Below, one piece after another: positions 1 to 8,985 of a stretch of DNA of 64,000 nt; position 1 is the stretch's first letter; the number at the start of each line of letters is the position of its first letter. This DNA comes from Chromatiales bacterium (GTDB lineage: Bacteria > Pseudomonadota > Gammaproteobacteria > Chromatiales > Chromatiaceae): the NCBI GenBank assembly GCA_028284585.1, contig JANQRK010000019.1:1-64000 (forward strand). The letters are read 5' to 3'. A program made the translations under genes and the position numbers. The notes under the pieces were generated by a model. It saw nothing but the letters and a program-made list of their open reading frames with translations, did not search any database and was not told the origin of the DNA.

Positions 1-205
1 CCTTTCCAAGGACGGCAACACCGCCCACGGTGCTTGTGCCGTGGCCCTTTGGGAGCCACTGTGCGAGCGCGACTCCGTGTTGCGTTTCTTGCCAAGGGCG
101 CGGCCATTGCCTGCGAAACGCGCCTTGATTCGCGCTCGCACTCTGGCTCTGAGCGTTACAGAATTATCCGCTTGGCCCACTAGCGACGGTGCCTTTTCGA
201 TTCGA
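1..205. other. left-edge region, no convincing gene
   Basis: Short GC-rich stretch downstream of the barA stop codon. A frame on the plus strand stays open from the window edge to about 180, but its translation is rich in Arg and shows no motif I recognise, so it could be a gene tail or chance. A small inverted repeat (CACGG ... CCGTG, near 26-43) is the only structure noticed. Confidence 0.3.
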
Positions 206-2587
206 TCAAGACTCCGACGCCAGCAAGCGTTGAGCTTCTTCTTCGACACGACAGAAAACACTGCTTACCGTTGCCTCGTCTTCTAGCGTAATCGCCGGTT
301 GCAAATCGCCTAGGGCATGGTAGAGCGCAGGCACACCGCAGACTGCCGTTGCGCCATGCAGACGGTGCGATACTTGCCACATCTTTTCCCAATCTTCCTG
401 GGCTAGATGGTCGCGCATCGTGGCCAGGGTTTTGGGTAGCTCGGCGCATAGGTCTTCGAAGAGTTTGCTAGCAATGCTATCGGAGCCACCGGCGATGCGT
501 AGGGCCTGGGCCCGATCTCGGACCGGCCAGTCGCGTTGCGGTAGTGCTGCATCTAGGAACTGGGTGGACACGATACCTGCGCTCATTTCATGCAGTACAC
601 GCCGCAGATCTTCTTCGTTGACTGGTTTGATCAGATAGCGATCGATCCCGGCACGGGCGATTTCGAGCTGATTTTTTTCGGCCGCGTCTGCGGTCAGGGC
701 GATAATCGAGATCGTTCGCTCCGGATTCAGCGCGCGGATTCCGCGTGCTGCCTCCAGGCCATTCATATCCGGCATATGGACGTCAAGGAAGGCCATGTCA
801 ATTTTCTGCTGCTTAGCTAAGCTAACGGCCTCAACGCCGTTGCTGGCCTGTAAAACCCGGGCCCCTGCATCGCTCAATAAGTGAGTGATCAGGCGCAAAT
901 TGATTGGGTGATCGTCGGCCACCAGGCACAGTTTTCCATGCAGATACTTCGTCTGATCAAGCAACACGGGTTCTTCGGTAGTCGACTCCGGCGATGCCCC
1001 GGGCGTATGCATAACCGGCCCAGACCGCAAGCAGGTACGCAGCGCCTCATGCAGATGACGGCGTGGTGGCGGTTTACTCAGGCAATAGACGGCACCGCTG
1101 GCGGCGAAACGTGCCAACAAGTCCTCGTCCGAGCTCGAAACCAATGCGATTACTGGGACTGTATGGGTTTCCGTGCATTCTCGAATCCAGTGCAATCGGT
1201 CTGCCACCACGGACTCTTCTTCATTGCAGCCAACGGCGATCAGCGCGTAACGGGTGAAGTCAGCGTCTGTTGGCTCGGGTAAGTTGGCATGGTCATCGAC
1301 CGCCAGCCCCATGTCGGTTAGCGCATTACGCAGTGCGATGCGCGAGAGGTCATGACCATCGATCAGAAGCCCACGCCGATTGAGCGGCGGGGCATGGCGG
1401 ATTGGTGGGGCATCGGGGTCACGATCGAGTTTCAGGGTGGCACGAAAGACCGACCCCTCGTCTGAGTGGCTGCTGACCTCGACGCTGCCGCCCATCGCCT
1501 CGGCCAGCGAACTGCAGATGCTCAATCCGAGTCCGGTGCCGCCAAACAATCGATTGGTCGTGGCACTCCCTTGGTGGAATGCCAGAAACAGGTTTTGTTG
1601 CTCGCCAAGTGGGATGCCAATACCTGTGTCACTCACCGAAATGGTGACGGTAACACGGTGCTCGTCTGCTTCTTCGAGCATCACGCGTACGACTATCTCT
1701 CCTTGATCGGTGAATTTAACTGCGTTCCCAATCAGATTATTGATAATCTGAATGATGCGGGTTTCGTCTCCCACCAGATGATCCGGCACATCGCTGTAGA
1801 TCAGAGACACCAACTCCAGGTGCTTGTTGTGTGCCTGAGGCGTCCATAGTGTCACCGCAATCTCGATACACTCGCGTAGCCTGAACGGCTCGTGGGTCAA
1901 GACCAATTTGCCTGATTCCAACTGAGAGAAATCCAGTATTTCGTTGACGATCCGAAGCAGCGAGTCAGCCGACTTCTGAATCGTGGCCAGAAAGTCGCGC
2001 TGTTTGTCATTGAGTTTGGTTTTACTCAGTAGGCGAGTAAAGCCAAGTACGCCATTCATCGGCGTACGAATCTCATGGCTCATGTTGGCCAAGAACTCAG
2101 TTTTAACCCGGCTGGCGTCGATCGCGCGACGTCTCGCCAGATCGAGTTCGGCATTTCGAATTTCGATTACCTCCATGCTTTCCTCGACATCCTGGTTCGC
2201 CTGATTGATGCGCTCTTGGAGTCGAGCCTGCGCGGTGGCGAGTTTCCGCGCCATAGCATTGAAACCAGTCTCGAGCTCACCCATCTCACCCTGAGAGACA
2301 TTGGTGATTTGGACGTCCAGTTCACCGTCGTGTAATCGGCGCAATGCGCGATTGACGAGGGTGACGGGGCGCTTTAGACGATGCAAGCGATCGGCGGCGA
2401 TCAACAAAGTCAGTGCCAATCCAGCCAGAAGCACAAGCAAGCCGCTGAGAGCCAGCCAAGGAAGACCGGCGCCGAGCCAAAGATAGAGCCCGAAACCGGC
2501 CGACCCGAGCAACAGGGGCGCGAGGGTCAGCAAATAGGTTCGATAGTAAAGGCTATCCGAACGATGGAACTTTAGGAGTTTAGCCAC
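206..2587 (-). CDS. barA: BarA/GacS-type hybrid sensor histidine kinase
   Basis: Tripartite hybrid kinase expected to phosphorylate a UvrY/GacA regulator and control the Csr small-RNA pathway. Order of domains, numbered from the GTG at 2587: two back-to-back membrane segments (about 20-65), HAMP (70-115), coiled coil, HisKA with phospho-acceptor His171 in NMSHEIRTPMNG, HATPase (NNLIGNAVKFT, GTGLGLSIC), a first receiver without a visible phospho-acceptor Asp, a second receiver (AFLDVHMPD), and a C-terminal HPt domain (SHRLHGATAVCG). The open frame extends to 2674, but GTG at 2587 has a GAGGAG Shine-Dalgarno five bases upstream. It also frees about 90 bases for the divergent cysM promoter, so I prefer it. 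The usual large periplasmic sensing loop is missing. Position next to cysM and rlmD is the usual gammaproteobacterial context. Confidence 0.9.
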   Translation of the reverse strand: MAKLLKFHRSDSLYYRTYLLTLAPLLLGSAGFGLYLWLGAGLPWLALSGLLVLLAGLALTLLIAADRLHRLKRPVTLVNRALRRLHDGELDVQITNVSQGEMGELETGFNAMARKLATAQARLQERINQANQDVEESMEVIEIRNAELDLARRRAIDASRVKTEFLANMSHEIRTPMNGVLGFTRLLSKTKLNDKQRDFLATIQKSADSLLRIVNEILDFSQLESGKLVLTHEPFRLRECIEIAVTLWTPQAHNKHLELVSLIYSDVPDHLVGDETRIIQIINNLIGNAVKFTDQGEIVVRVMLEEADEHRVTVTISVSDTGIGIPLGEQQNLFLAFHQGSATTNRLFGGTGLGLSICSSLAEAMGGSVEVSSHSDEGSVFRATLKLDRDPDAPPIRHAPPLNRRGLLIDGHDLSRIALRNALTDMGLAVDDHANLPEPTDADFTRYALIAVGCNEEESVVADRLHWIRECTETHTVPVIALVSSSDEDLLARFAASGAVYCLSKPPPRRHLHEALRTCLRSGPVMHTPGASPESTTEEPVLLDQTKYLHGKLCLVADDHPINLRLITHLLSDAGARVLQASNGVEAVSLAKQQKIDMAFLDVHMPDMNGLEAARGIRALNPERTISIIALTADAAEKNQLEIARAGIDRYLIKPVNEEDLRRVLHEMSAGIVSTQFLDAALPQRDWPVRDRAQALRIAGGSDSIASKLFEDLCAELPKTLATMRDHLAQEDWEKMWQVSHRLHGATAVCGVPALYHALGDLQPAITLEDEATVSSVFCRVEEEAQRLLASES

Positions 2588-2676
2588 GCTGCTCCTCGAA
2601 TCCGAGCCTCGTCCTTGTGTAACCCTAGCGTCGATACTATCTCGTTTTGCGCTAGCCGATTGAGTAAACTGCATGA

Positions 2677-3570
2677 ATGGAGTTTCCCACGGTCGAATCC
2701 TGCATCGGTAACACGCCGCTGGTGCGCCTGAAGCGGGTGCCAGGGCCGACCGATAATGTTGTCCTGGCCAAACTCGAAGGCAACAATCCGGCGGGTTCGG
2801 TAAAGGACCGACCGGCGCTGTCCATGATCCGCCATGCCGAGCAGCGGGGAGAGATTAGCCCGGGCGATACCTTGATCGAGGCGACCAGCGGCAACACCGG
2901 CATTGCGCTGGCGATGGCGGCGGCCATCCGAGGTTTTCGGATGGTCTTGATCATGCCCGAAAACCTGAGTGTCGAGCGCCGCGCCTCGATGCGTGCGTAT
3001 GGCGCCGAGCTGATTCTGGTTACCCGCGAGCAAGGTATGGAAGGCGCGCGCGATCTTGCCTCGCAGATGGAGCGCGAAGGCAAAGGCAAAGTGCTTGATC
3101 AGTTCGCCAATCCCGACAATCCACGAGTCCATTACGAGACTACCGGCCCGGAGATCTGGCGCGACAGTGGCGGCCAGATCACTCACTTCATCAGTGCGAT
3201 GGGTACGACGGGCACCATTATGGGTACCGGGCGCTTTCTGCGCGAACAACACCCGCGGCCGCAGATCATCGGGGTGCAACCTGCCCCCGGGGCGGCCATC
3301 CCCGGCATACGCCGTTGGCCAGCGGAGTATATCCCGCGCATCTTCGACGCCAGCATGGTGGATCGGGAGATGGATGTGACCCAGGAGGAGGCGGAATTGA
3401 TGACCCGTCGCTTGGCGGCCGAGGAGGGGATTTTTAGCGGAATATCCTCCGGCGGCGCCGTGGCGGCCGCGTTACGTCTCTCGGACGAGGTAGAAAACGC
3501 AGTGATCGTCGTGATTGTTTGCGATCGTGGTGACCGCTACCTATCGACTGGCGTCTTCCCGTCTGAGTAG
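2677..3570 (+). CDS. cysM: cysteine synthase B
   Basis: PLP-dependent O-acetylserine sulfhydrylase, isozyme B, making cysteine from O-acetylserine and sulfide (or S-sulfocysteine from thiosulfate) in the cytoplasm. The 297-residue length fits CysM. The N-terminal GNTPLVRLKR motif, the PLP lysine K43 in NPAGSVKDRP, and the phosphate loop TSGNTGIALA are all present. The C-terminal GISSGGAVAAAL cofactor loop is intact. It is divergent from barA and followed after two bases by the PolB-like gene and then rlmD, suggesting one transcript. Only a weak GAG precedes the ATG. Confidence 0.94.
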   Translation: MEFPTVESCIGNTPLVRLKRVPGPTDNVVLAKLEGNNPAGSVKDRPALSMIRHAEQRGEISPGDTLIEATSGNTGIALAMAAAIRGFRMVLIMPENLSVERRASMRAYGAELILVTREQGMEGARDLASQMEREGKGKVLDQFANPDNPRVHYETTGPEIWRDSGGQITHFISAMGTTGTIMGTGRFLREQHPRPQIIGVQPAPGAAIPGIRRWPAEYIPRIFDASMVDREMDVTQEEAELMTRRLAAEEGIFSGISSGGAVAAALRLSDEVENAVIVVIVCDRGDRYLSTGVFPSE

Positions 3571-3572
3571 GC

Positions 3573-4313
3573 ATGCAGTTCACAGTCGTCGCAGTCACCA
3601 GGGTACCCGATGTAACCAGCACCAGGCAGCTGTTCGAGGTCGCCGATCTGGATGATGAGTCGGTAGCCCGGGTGTTGTTCCATCAGCGCCGACAGCAGAC
3701 CGGATCCAGCGAAGTGCTGCGCTGGGACCAACGGGCGATCGCCGGTATAACTCTGCTCGAGCACGCGGTCGACGAGGTACGCATCGAATCGCTGACCGAA
3801 GACGAGCATGACGAGTCGGCGATGCTACATGCCTTTTATCAAGCGACACTGCGGCACACCCAGTTGATCACCTGGGGTGGGACAGGCGAGATTCTCCCAC
3901 TGCTGCATTTCCGTACCCTTATGCACGAGATCAGTTACCCGAGCTACTGGCAGGCCGTGCGCGAAGGCCGCGAATTCCACCGCGACCTGCGTAGTTGCCT
4001 GACACCCGAGGCCGAGGTCGCCGATAGCCCAGGACTGGACGAGACCGCGCGTAGGCTCGGTTTCCCGGGTTTACTACACCACACCGAGGACGCCGCCGCC
4101 GCGGCCTGGCTACAGGGTGATTTTTCACTAGCCAGGGCCTACAGCGAGCTACGCGCGATCAACACCTATTTGGTTGCATTGCGCCTGCTGGCAGTCACTG
4201 GTGAGGTGGATAACCGCGATGCCATACGCACTCTCAATCAGCTCCGCGAGGCACTCGCCACCCAAGGCCTAACCTATCAGGCGGAGTTCCTAACCGCTTG
4301 GGGCGTAACCTGA
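3573..4313 (+). CDS. PolB-type 3'-5' exonuclease homologue, catalytic residues lost
   Basis: Belongs by length (246 residues), gene position (between cysM and rlmD) and conserved framework to the predicted 3'-5' exonucleases related to the exonuclease domain of DNA polymerase B (PF10108). Framework segments match along the length: VARVLFHQRRQQTGS, LPLLHFRTLMH, RRLGFPG, INTYLVALR, EFLTAWG. All four DEDD-type acidic positions are replaced. The usual FDIETVPD reads VAVTRVPD, NGSGFDLPVL reads GGTGEILPLL, the HxDLMD segment reads HRDLRS, and the CETD of the last motif reads SELR. The frame is intact and coupled to its neighbours, so it is kept as a protein but is probably not a nuclease. Substitutions rest on remembered family consensus. 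Confidence 0.75.
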   Translation: MQFTVVAVTRVPDVTSTRQLFEVADLDDESVARVLFHQRRQQTGSSEVLRWDQRAIAGITLLEHAVDEVRIESLTEDEHDESAMLHAFYQATLRHTQLITWGGTGEILPLLHFRTLMHEISYPSYWQAVREGREFHRDLRSCLTPEAEVADSPGLDETARRLGFPGLLHHTEDAAAAAWLQGDFSLARAYSELRAINTYLVALRLLAVTGEVDNRDAIRTLNQLREALATQGLTYQAEFLTAWGVT

Positions 4314-5645
4314 ATGGGTCCCCGGCGGCGCCGCAAGCGTGTTCCCGAGGGTGAGTTTCAGGTCAGTATTGGTGGTCTTAGCCATGATGGGCGCGGTGTT
4401 GCGCATGTCGATGGCAAGACCACCTTTGTGCACGGCGCCCTGCCAGGTGAGACGGTCACGTTCCGCTATCTCCAACGCCGCCGCAGTCACGATGAAGGCC
4501 AAGTGGTGACGGTACTGAAGGCATCCAACAACCGTGTCGAACCACGCTGCGCGCAGTACGGAATTTGTGGCGGCTGTGGCCTACAGCATCTCGCCCCTGA
4601 GGCGCAGATCGCGGCCAAACAAACCGTGTTGCTCGACAATCTAAGAGAATTGGGCGGTGTTGCTCCACTCGAGGTATTGCCTGCTCTGGTCGGCGAGTCG
4701 CCCTGGGGCTATCGTCGTAAGGCACGTCTGGGTGTTAAAGAGGTGTTACGCAAGGGCAGGGTACTGGTTGGCTTTCGCGAGCGCGGATCCAGTTTCATCG
4801 CCGATGTCGATAGATGTCATGTGCTGCATCCCCGAGTCGGAAACCTGTTGCCGGCACTGAGTGATCTCATCGGCGGCTTGAGCATCCGGCGGCGCTTACC
4901 GCAGATCGAAGTGGCGATGGACGATGTTCAATGCGCCCTGGTTCTGCGCATCCTGGACCCCCTCAGCGGCGAAGATGAGCGGCTTCTGAAGGATTTCCAG
5001 CGCGCGAATGATGTGGTCTTCTACCTGCAACCCGGTGGACCAGAGACCATTCGCCCGCTCGACACTGCGCTCGATCTGCGCTACTGCCTGCCGACCCACA
5101 ATGTCGCGCTGCGCTTCCTACCAAGCGACTTCACCCAGGTAAACAGCGACATCAATCGCCAGATGGTCGATCGGGCGATCGGATTACTGGATCTCCAAGA
5201 GGATGATCGGGTGCTGGACTTATTTTGTGGGATCGGTAATTTTACCCTGCCGATCGCCCGTGTCTGTGCCAGGGTGACCGGCGTCGAGGGCGATGCCGGG
5301 CTGGTCGCCAGGGCACGCCGCAATGCTGCCGACAATGCGCTTGCCAACCTGTGCTTCTACACTGCCGACCTGTATGGCGAGCTCGATGCCGAGCCTTGGT
5401 TGGGCGTCGAGTACGACAAGGCCCTGCTGGATCCACCGCGCAGCGGTGCGTTGCAGGTGTTGCCACGCCTGCCAGCTTGCGGCATCCGACGTATCGTCTA
5501 TGTGTCCTGCAATCCGGGTACCTTGGCGCGAGATGCCGGTGAGCTGGTAAATCGCCACGGCTACCGTCTGCACAGCGCGGGAGTCATGGACATGTTCCCG
5601 CACACCGCCCATGTCGAGTCGATAGCGTTGTTCGAGAGGGACTGA
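4314..5645 (+). CDS. rlmD: 23S rRNA (uracil-1939 C5)-methyltransferase RlmD
   Basis: SAM-dependent methyltransferase making m5U1939 in 23S rRNA. The 443 residues carry an N-terminal TRAM RNA-binding domain (about 10-70), then the [4Fe-4S] cysteines in RCAQYGICGGCGLQH (about 81-95). The SAM motif DLFCGIGNFTLPIA, the LLDPPRSG motif, and the YVSCNPGTLARD nucleophile region follow. The start codon directly abuts the stop of the preceding gene (TGA then ATG), so translation is likely coupled. A basic N-terminus (RRRRKR) precedes TRAM. Confidence 0.95.
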   Translation: MGPRRRRKRVPEGEFQVSIGGLSHDGRGVAHVDGKTTFVHGALPGETVTFRYLQRRRSHDEGQVVTVLKASNNRVEPRCAQYGICGGCGLQHLAPEAQIAAKQTVLLDNLRELGGVAPLEVLPALVGESPWGYRRKARLGVKEVLRKGRVLVGFRERGSSFIADVDRCHVLHPRVGNLLPALSDLIGGLSIRRRLPQIEVAMDDVQCALVLRILDPLSGEDERLLKDFQRANDVVFYLQPGGPETIRPLDTALDLRYCLPTHNVALRFLPSDFTQVNSDINRQMVDRAIGLLDLQEDDRVLDLFCGIGNFTLPIARVCARVTGVEGDAGLVARARRNAADNALANLCFYTADLYGELDAEPWLGVEYDKALLDPPRSGALQVLPRLPACGIRRIVYVSCNPGTLARDAGELVNRHGYRLHSAGVMDMFPHTAHVESIALFERD

Positions 5646-5648
5646 AAC

Positions 5649-6116
5649 ATGGGTACAGAAATCGAGCGCAAGTTCCTACTGCAGTCTGACGCTTGGCGTG
5701 CCGAGGTGCGCGACAGTGTGCGTTTGGTCCAAGGTTACTTGGCGCGCGGTGAGCGCTCGGCCATCCGGGTTCGGATCAAAGGCGAGATGGCCGAGCTGAA
5801 CATCAAGCAGGCATTGGACGGCATCCACCGTCTGGAATACGAGTATGAGATCCCGCTCGGTGATGCGCGAGAAATGCTCGATCGAGTTGCCTTGCGGCCG
5901 CTGATCGAGAAGACTCGGCACCATGTCGTCCAGGCCGAACATCTCTGGGAGATCGACGAGTTCGACGGCGAGAATCAGGGATTGATACTGGCCGAGATCG
6001 AGTTGAGCAGTGCCGATGAGGATTTCGAGCGACCACCCTGGCTGGGTGAAGAGGTGTCGCACGACCGAAGGTACTACAACAGCAACCTGATACTGCTGCC
6101 GTTCAAGCAATGGTAA
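5649..6116 (+). CDS. CYTH-domain triphosphatase-like protein
   Basis: 155-residue CYTH family protein (adenylate cyclase CyaB / thiamine triphosphatase / inorganic triphosphatase fold). The signature GTEIERKFLL opens the protein. Basic and acidic strands lining the tunnel are visible (AIRVRIKG, EYEYEIPL, IEKTRHHV, WEIDEFDGENQGLILAEIEL). Single-domain bacterial members generally hydrolyse tripolyphosphate; the substrate here is inferred. It lies four bases after rlmD and overlaps the next gene by seven bases, so it belongs to the same run of genes. Confidence 0.85.
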   Translation: MGTEIERKFLLQSDAWRAEVRDSVRLVQGYLARGERSAIRVRIKGEMAELNIKQALDGIHRLEYEYEIPLGDAREMLDRVALRPLIEKTRHHVVQAEHLWEIDEFDGENQGLILAEIELSSADEDFERPPWLGEEVSHDRRYYNSNLILLPFKQW

Positions 6117-7588
6117 GATGGCTGCTGCTCGGGCTGTGCTTGTTGCTTGGTGCATGCACGTCAGAGTCCCCTGACCACATCGTCTTCGCGGTCGCTACCG
6201 CGCCCAGTGTACTGGACCCGCGCTTGGCCGGGGACGCCGCCTCCGAGCGCGTCAATGCGTTGCTCTATGATCGTCTGGTTCAACTCGACGAGCATGGGAC
6301 ACCAGGCCCCGGCATGGCGACATGGCAACGGCTCAACGCCCGGCACTACCGTTTCACGCTGCGGGCAGACCGCGCCGACTATTGGGATGGCACCCGGCCA
6401 GTAGCTGCCGACGTGGTCGCGACCTATCTTAGCCTGCTCGATAAGGCACTGGGCTCGCCCCATGCGGGTGGCTTGGCGCATGTCTCAGAGATAGTCTCGG
6501 CCGCCGATGATCAGATCGATTTCCATCTCGCGCGTGCCGATCCCGCCTTCCCCGCGCGACTGACGATCGGCATTGTCCCGGCCCGGCTGGCTGCAGATCG
6601 CCAAGCCATACGCGCACCGATCGGTAACGGCCCCTTCGCGCTAGTGGAGCGCCGCGAAAACGCTGGGCTGTTGCTCGAGCGGCGCACGGACGGCCAACGT
6701 ATCCTGTTTGCACCGGTCGCCGATCCGACCATGCGGTCACTCAAACTGTTGCGCGGCGAGGCGCACCTGTTGCAGAACGACCTGCCGGCCGAGCTGTATG
6801 GTTACCTGGCTGATCAACCGACTCTCGAACTGCAGCAGGTCCCGGGGACCACGTTCGCCTACATCGGCTTCAATCTCGACGATCCCGTACTGGCCAAACA
6901 TGAGGTACGCGCTGCGATCGCCTATGCCATCGACCGCGAGGCCATCATCCGCTACCTGTTTGGGGGTCGCGCCCACACCGCCGAATCGGTGTTGCCGCCG
7001 GCTCATTGGGCAGCCGTCGGCGACCTCGAACCCCATACCTACGATCCGGCGCGTGCCCGAAGGCTGCTGCGCGAGGCTGGATTTGATGAGCACAAGCCAC
7101 TGGAGCTGAGTTACAAGACCTCGACCGACCCGTTTCGCCTGCGGATCGCCTATGTCTTGCAGAGCCAGCTAGCGCAGATCGGTATCCGATTACGGATCGC
7201 CAGCTATGATTGGGGCACCCTGTTTGGTGACATTCGGGCCGGACGCTTTCAGATGTACAGCCTGGCCTGGGTCGGTGTTAACACCCCAGATATCCTGCGC
7301 TATGCCTTTCACAGCGGCTCGCTGCCACCGGATGGGGCCAACCGCGGCCGCTACCGCTCGGATGAGGTCGATCGCTTGATCGAGCGTGCCGAGACCTTGG
7401 ATGCGGCCGCCGCCGCACCACTCTATGCTGAGGTGCAACGGCTGATACACCGCGATCTGGTCTATGTACCCCTATGGTATGAGTCGAACATCGCGGTCAG
7501 TCGTGGTCTGGCAGACTATGCTCCTGGGCACGATGGCAACTACTTGGCGTTGCAGCGGGTGAGAGTGGCAGATGACCGCATCCGCTGA
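6110..7588 (+). CDS. peptide/oligopeptide ABC transporter substrate-binding lipoprotein
   Basis: Family 5 extracellular solute-binding protein (DppA/OppA/MppA type), 492 residues. Signal peptide with lipobox LLLGAC and lipidation at about Cys16. Typical family stretches include LLYDRLVQLDEHG near 50-62, YWDGTRPVAADVV, and a C-terminal LIERAETLD ... LVYVPLWYES segment. It opens a cluster with an L,D-transpeptidase and two Dpp-type permeases. With nagZ further on, murein peptides are an attractive ligand, but this is inference. No ATPase gene is present nearby. Confidence 0.88.
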   Translation: MVRWLLLGLCLLLGACTSESPDHIVFAVATAPSVLDPRLAGDAASERVNALLYDRLVQLDEHGTPGPGMATWQRLNARHYRFTLRADRADYWDGTRPVAADVVATYLSLLDKALGSPHAGGLAHVSEIVSAADDQIDFHLARADPAFPARLTIGIVPARLAADRQAIRAPIGNGPFALVERRENAGLLLERRTDGQRILFAPVADPTMRSLKLLRGEAHLLQNDLPAELYGYLADQPTLELQQVPGTTFAYIGFNLDDPVLAKHEVRAAIAYAIDREAIIRYLFGGRAHTAESVLPPAHWAAVGDLEPHTYDPARARRLLREAGFDEHKPLELSYKTSTDPFRLRIAYVLQSQLAQIGIRLRIASYDWGTLFGDIRAGRFQMYSLAWVGVNTPDILRYAFHSGSLPPDGANRGRYRSDEVDRLIERAETLDAAAAAPLYAEVQRLIHRDLVYVPLWYESNIAVSRGLADYAPGHDGNYLALQRVRVADDRIR

Positions 7589-8084
7589 ACCTTGGGTCCT
7601 CATCGAGATCGAATATCAGCGTCTGTCACTGATGCAGGGGCAGCGTTGCGTCATGCAGTGGCCAGTGTCGACGGCGACCAACGGACCCGGCGAGCGCATG
7701 GACTCCGGTTGTACCCCACGCGGAGAGCACCGGGTGCGTATCAAGGTTGGGGACGGCTGCCTGCCCAATACCGTGTTCGTTGGACGGCGACCGACCGGGG
7801 AGACCTATAGCGAGCAGCTGGCTGCCCAGCATCCCGACCGCGATTGGATACTGACGCGGATCATCTGGCTGACCGGAGCCGAGTCCGGCCGCAATCGCGG
7901 CACCGGTTGCGATACGCTGCGTCGCTACATCTACATCCATGGCGCCCCCGACAGTGCGCAAATGGGCACGCCAGGTTCACATGGTTGCGTCCGAATGCAC
8001 AACGCCGATCTGATCACCCTGTACGACAAGATCGAGCGCGGCACACGGGTGCTGATCATTGGCCCCGCGGAGCGCGATGCGTAG
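7572..8084 (+). CDS. L,D-transpeptidase (YkuD domain)
   Basis: 170-residue YkuD-fold protein with the catalytic pair in HGAPDSAQMGTPGSHGCVRM (His in the first HG, nucleophilic Cys in SHGCVRM). The family forms or edits 3-3 peptidoglycan cross-links or anchors proteins to murein. No signal peptide is visible (starts MTASAEPWVLIEI), so it may act in the cytoplasm or use a non-classical route; related small YkuD proteins are often annotated this way. It overlaps the binding-protein gene upstream by 17 bases and the permease downstream by 8, so it is translationally embedded in the transporter operon. Confidence 0.88.
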   Translation: MTASAEPWVLIEIEYQRLSLMQGQRCVMQWPVSTATNGPGERMDSGCTPRGEHRVRIKVGDGCLPNTVFVGRRPTGETYSEQLAAQHPDRDWILTRIIWLTGAESGRNRGTGCDTLRRYIYIHGAPDSAQMGTPGSHGCVRMHNADLITLYDKIERGTRVLIIGPAERDA

Positions 8085-8985
8085 CCTGGTCGATACGCTG
8101 ATCGTACTATTTGGGGTCAGCACCCTGGTGTTTCTGCTGCTGGTATTGATTCCGGGCGATCCGGTCGATGTCATCCTGGGCGAATCGGCCCAAGCCGCAG
8201 ACCGTGCGGCCATGCGTAGTGCACTCGGCCTGGATCAACCCCTGTGGGTGCGCTGGGTCGACTTCTACGCCGACTTAATGCGCGGTGACCTCGGTGACTC
8301 GCTGATCCGTCGAGAACCCGTGGCCGAGCTGATCATGGAACGCCTGCCCGCGACCTTGAGCCTTGCTGCGATTGCCTTGGCGCTGGTACTGGTGCTCGCA
8401 CTGCCTTTGGGGGTGCTGGCGGCGCGCCGACACGGGCGCTGGCCAGATCATTTGGCGCAGGGCTTCGCCCTGTTCGGGGTCTCGATCCCAAATTTCTGGC
8501 TTGGACCCCTGTTGGTCCTGTTGTTCTCGGTGACCCTGGGCTGGACTCCGGTCAGCGGCGATCGCGAGCCGGGTAGCCTGATTCTGCCGGCCCTGACGCT
8601 GGGGCTGTCGATGGCCGCGATTACTACCCGCATGGTGCGCAGCAGCCTGCTCGAGGTCGCTTCGCAGGCCTTCCTACGCACGGCACGCAGCAAGGGGCTC
8701 AGCGAAGCCGCGCTGACCTGGCGGCATGCCTTGCCTAATGCGCTGCTGCCGGTGATTACGGTACTGGGTCTGCAACTCGGCAGCCTGCTGGCCGGCGCGG
8801 TGATCACCGAGGTGGTATTCGCTTGGCCGGGAATCGGCTCACTGCTGGTCGACGCGATTGGGCAGCGCGATTACCCGGTAGTGCAGGGCGTAGTACTGGT
8901 GATTGCGATCGGCTATGTGTTGGCCAACCGGCTGGCCGATCTGTTGTCAGGCTGGCTCGATCCAAGGATCAGGATCGCCGACTAA
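8077..8985 (+). CDS. ABC transporter permease, DppB family
   Basis: Inner-membrane permease of the peptide/nickel class with an N-terminal membrane segment (TLIVLFGVSTLVFLLLVLI), the Dpp-type loop GLDQPLWVRWVDF, and the EAA loop region (ARSKGLSEAALTWRHALPNALLPV). The open frame can be extended to a TTG at 8059, but the ATG at 8077 has GGAG four bases upstream and fits family N-termini, so it was chosen (302 residues). It pairs with the next gene and the binding protein at 6110. Confidence 0.9.
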   Translation: MRSLVDTLIVLFGVSTLVFLLLVLIPGDPVDVILGESAQAADRAAMRSALGLDQPLWVRWVDFYADLMRGDLGDSLIRREPVAELIMERLPATLSLAAIALALVLVLALPLGVLAARRHGRWPDHLAQGFALFGVSIPNFWLGPLLVLLFSVTLGWTPVSGDREPGSLILPALTLGLSMAAITTRMVRSSLLEVASQAFLRTARSKGLSEAALTWRHALPNALLPVITVLGLQLGSLLAGAVITEVVFAWPGIGSLLVDAIGQRDYPVVQGVVLVIAIGYVLANRLADLLSGWLDPRIRIAD

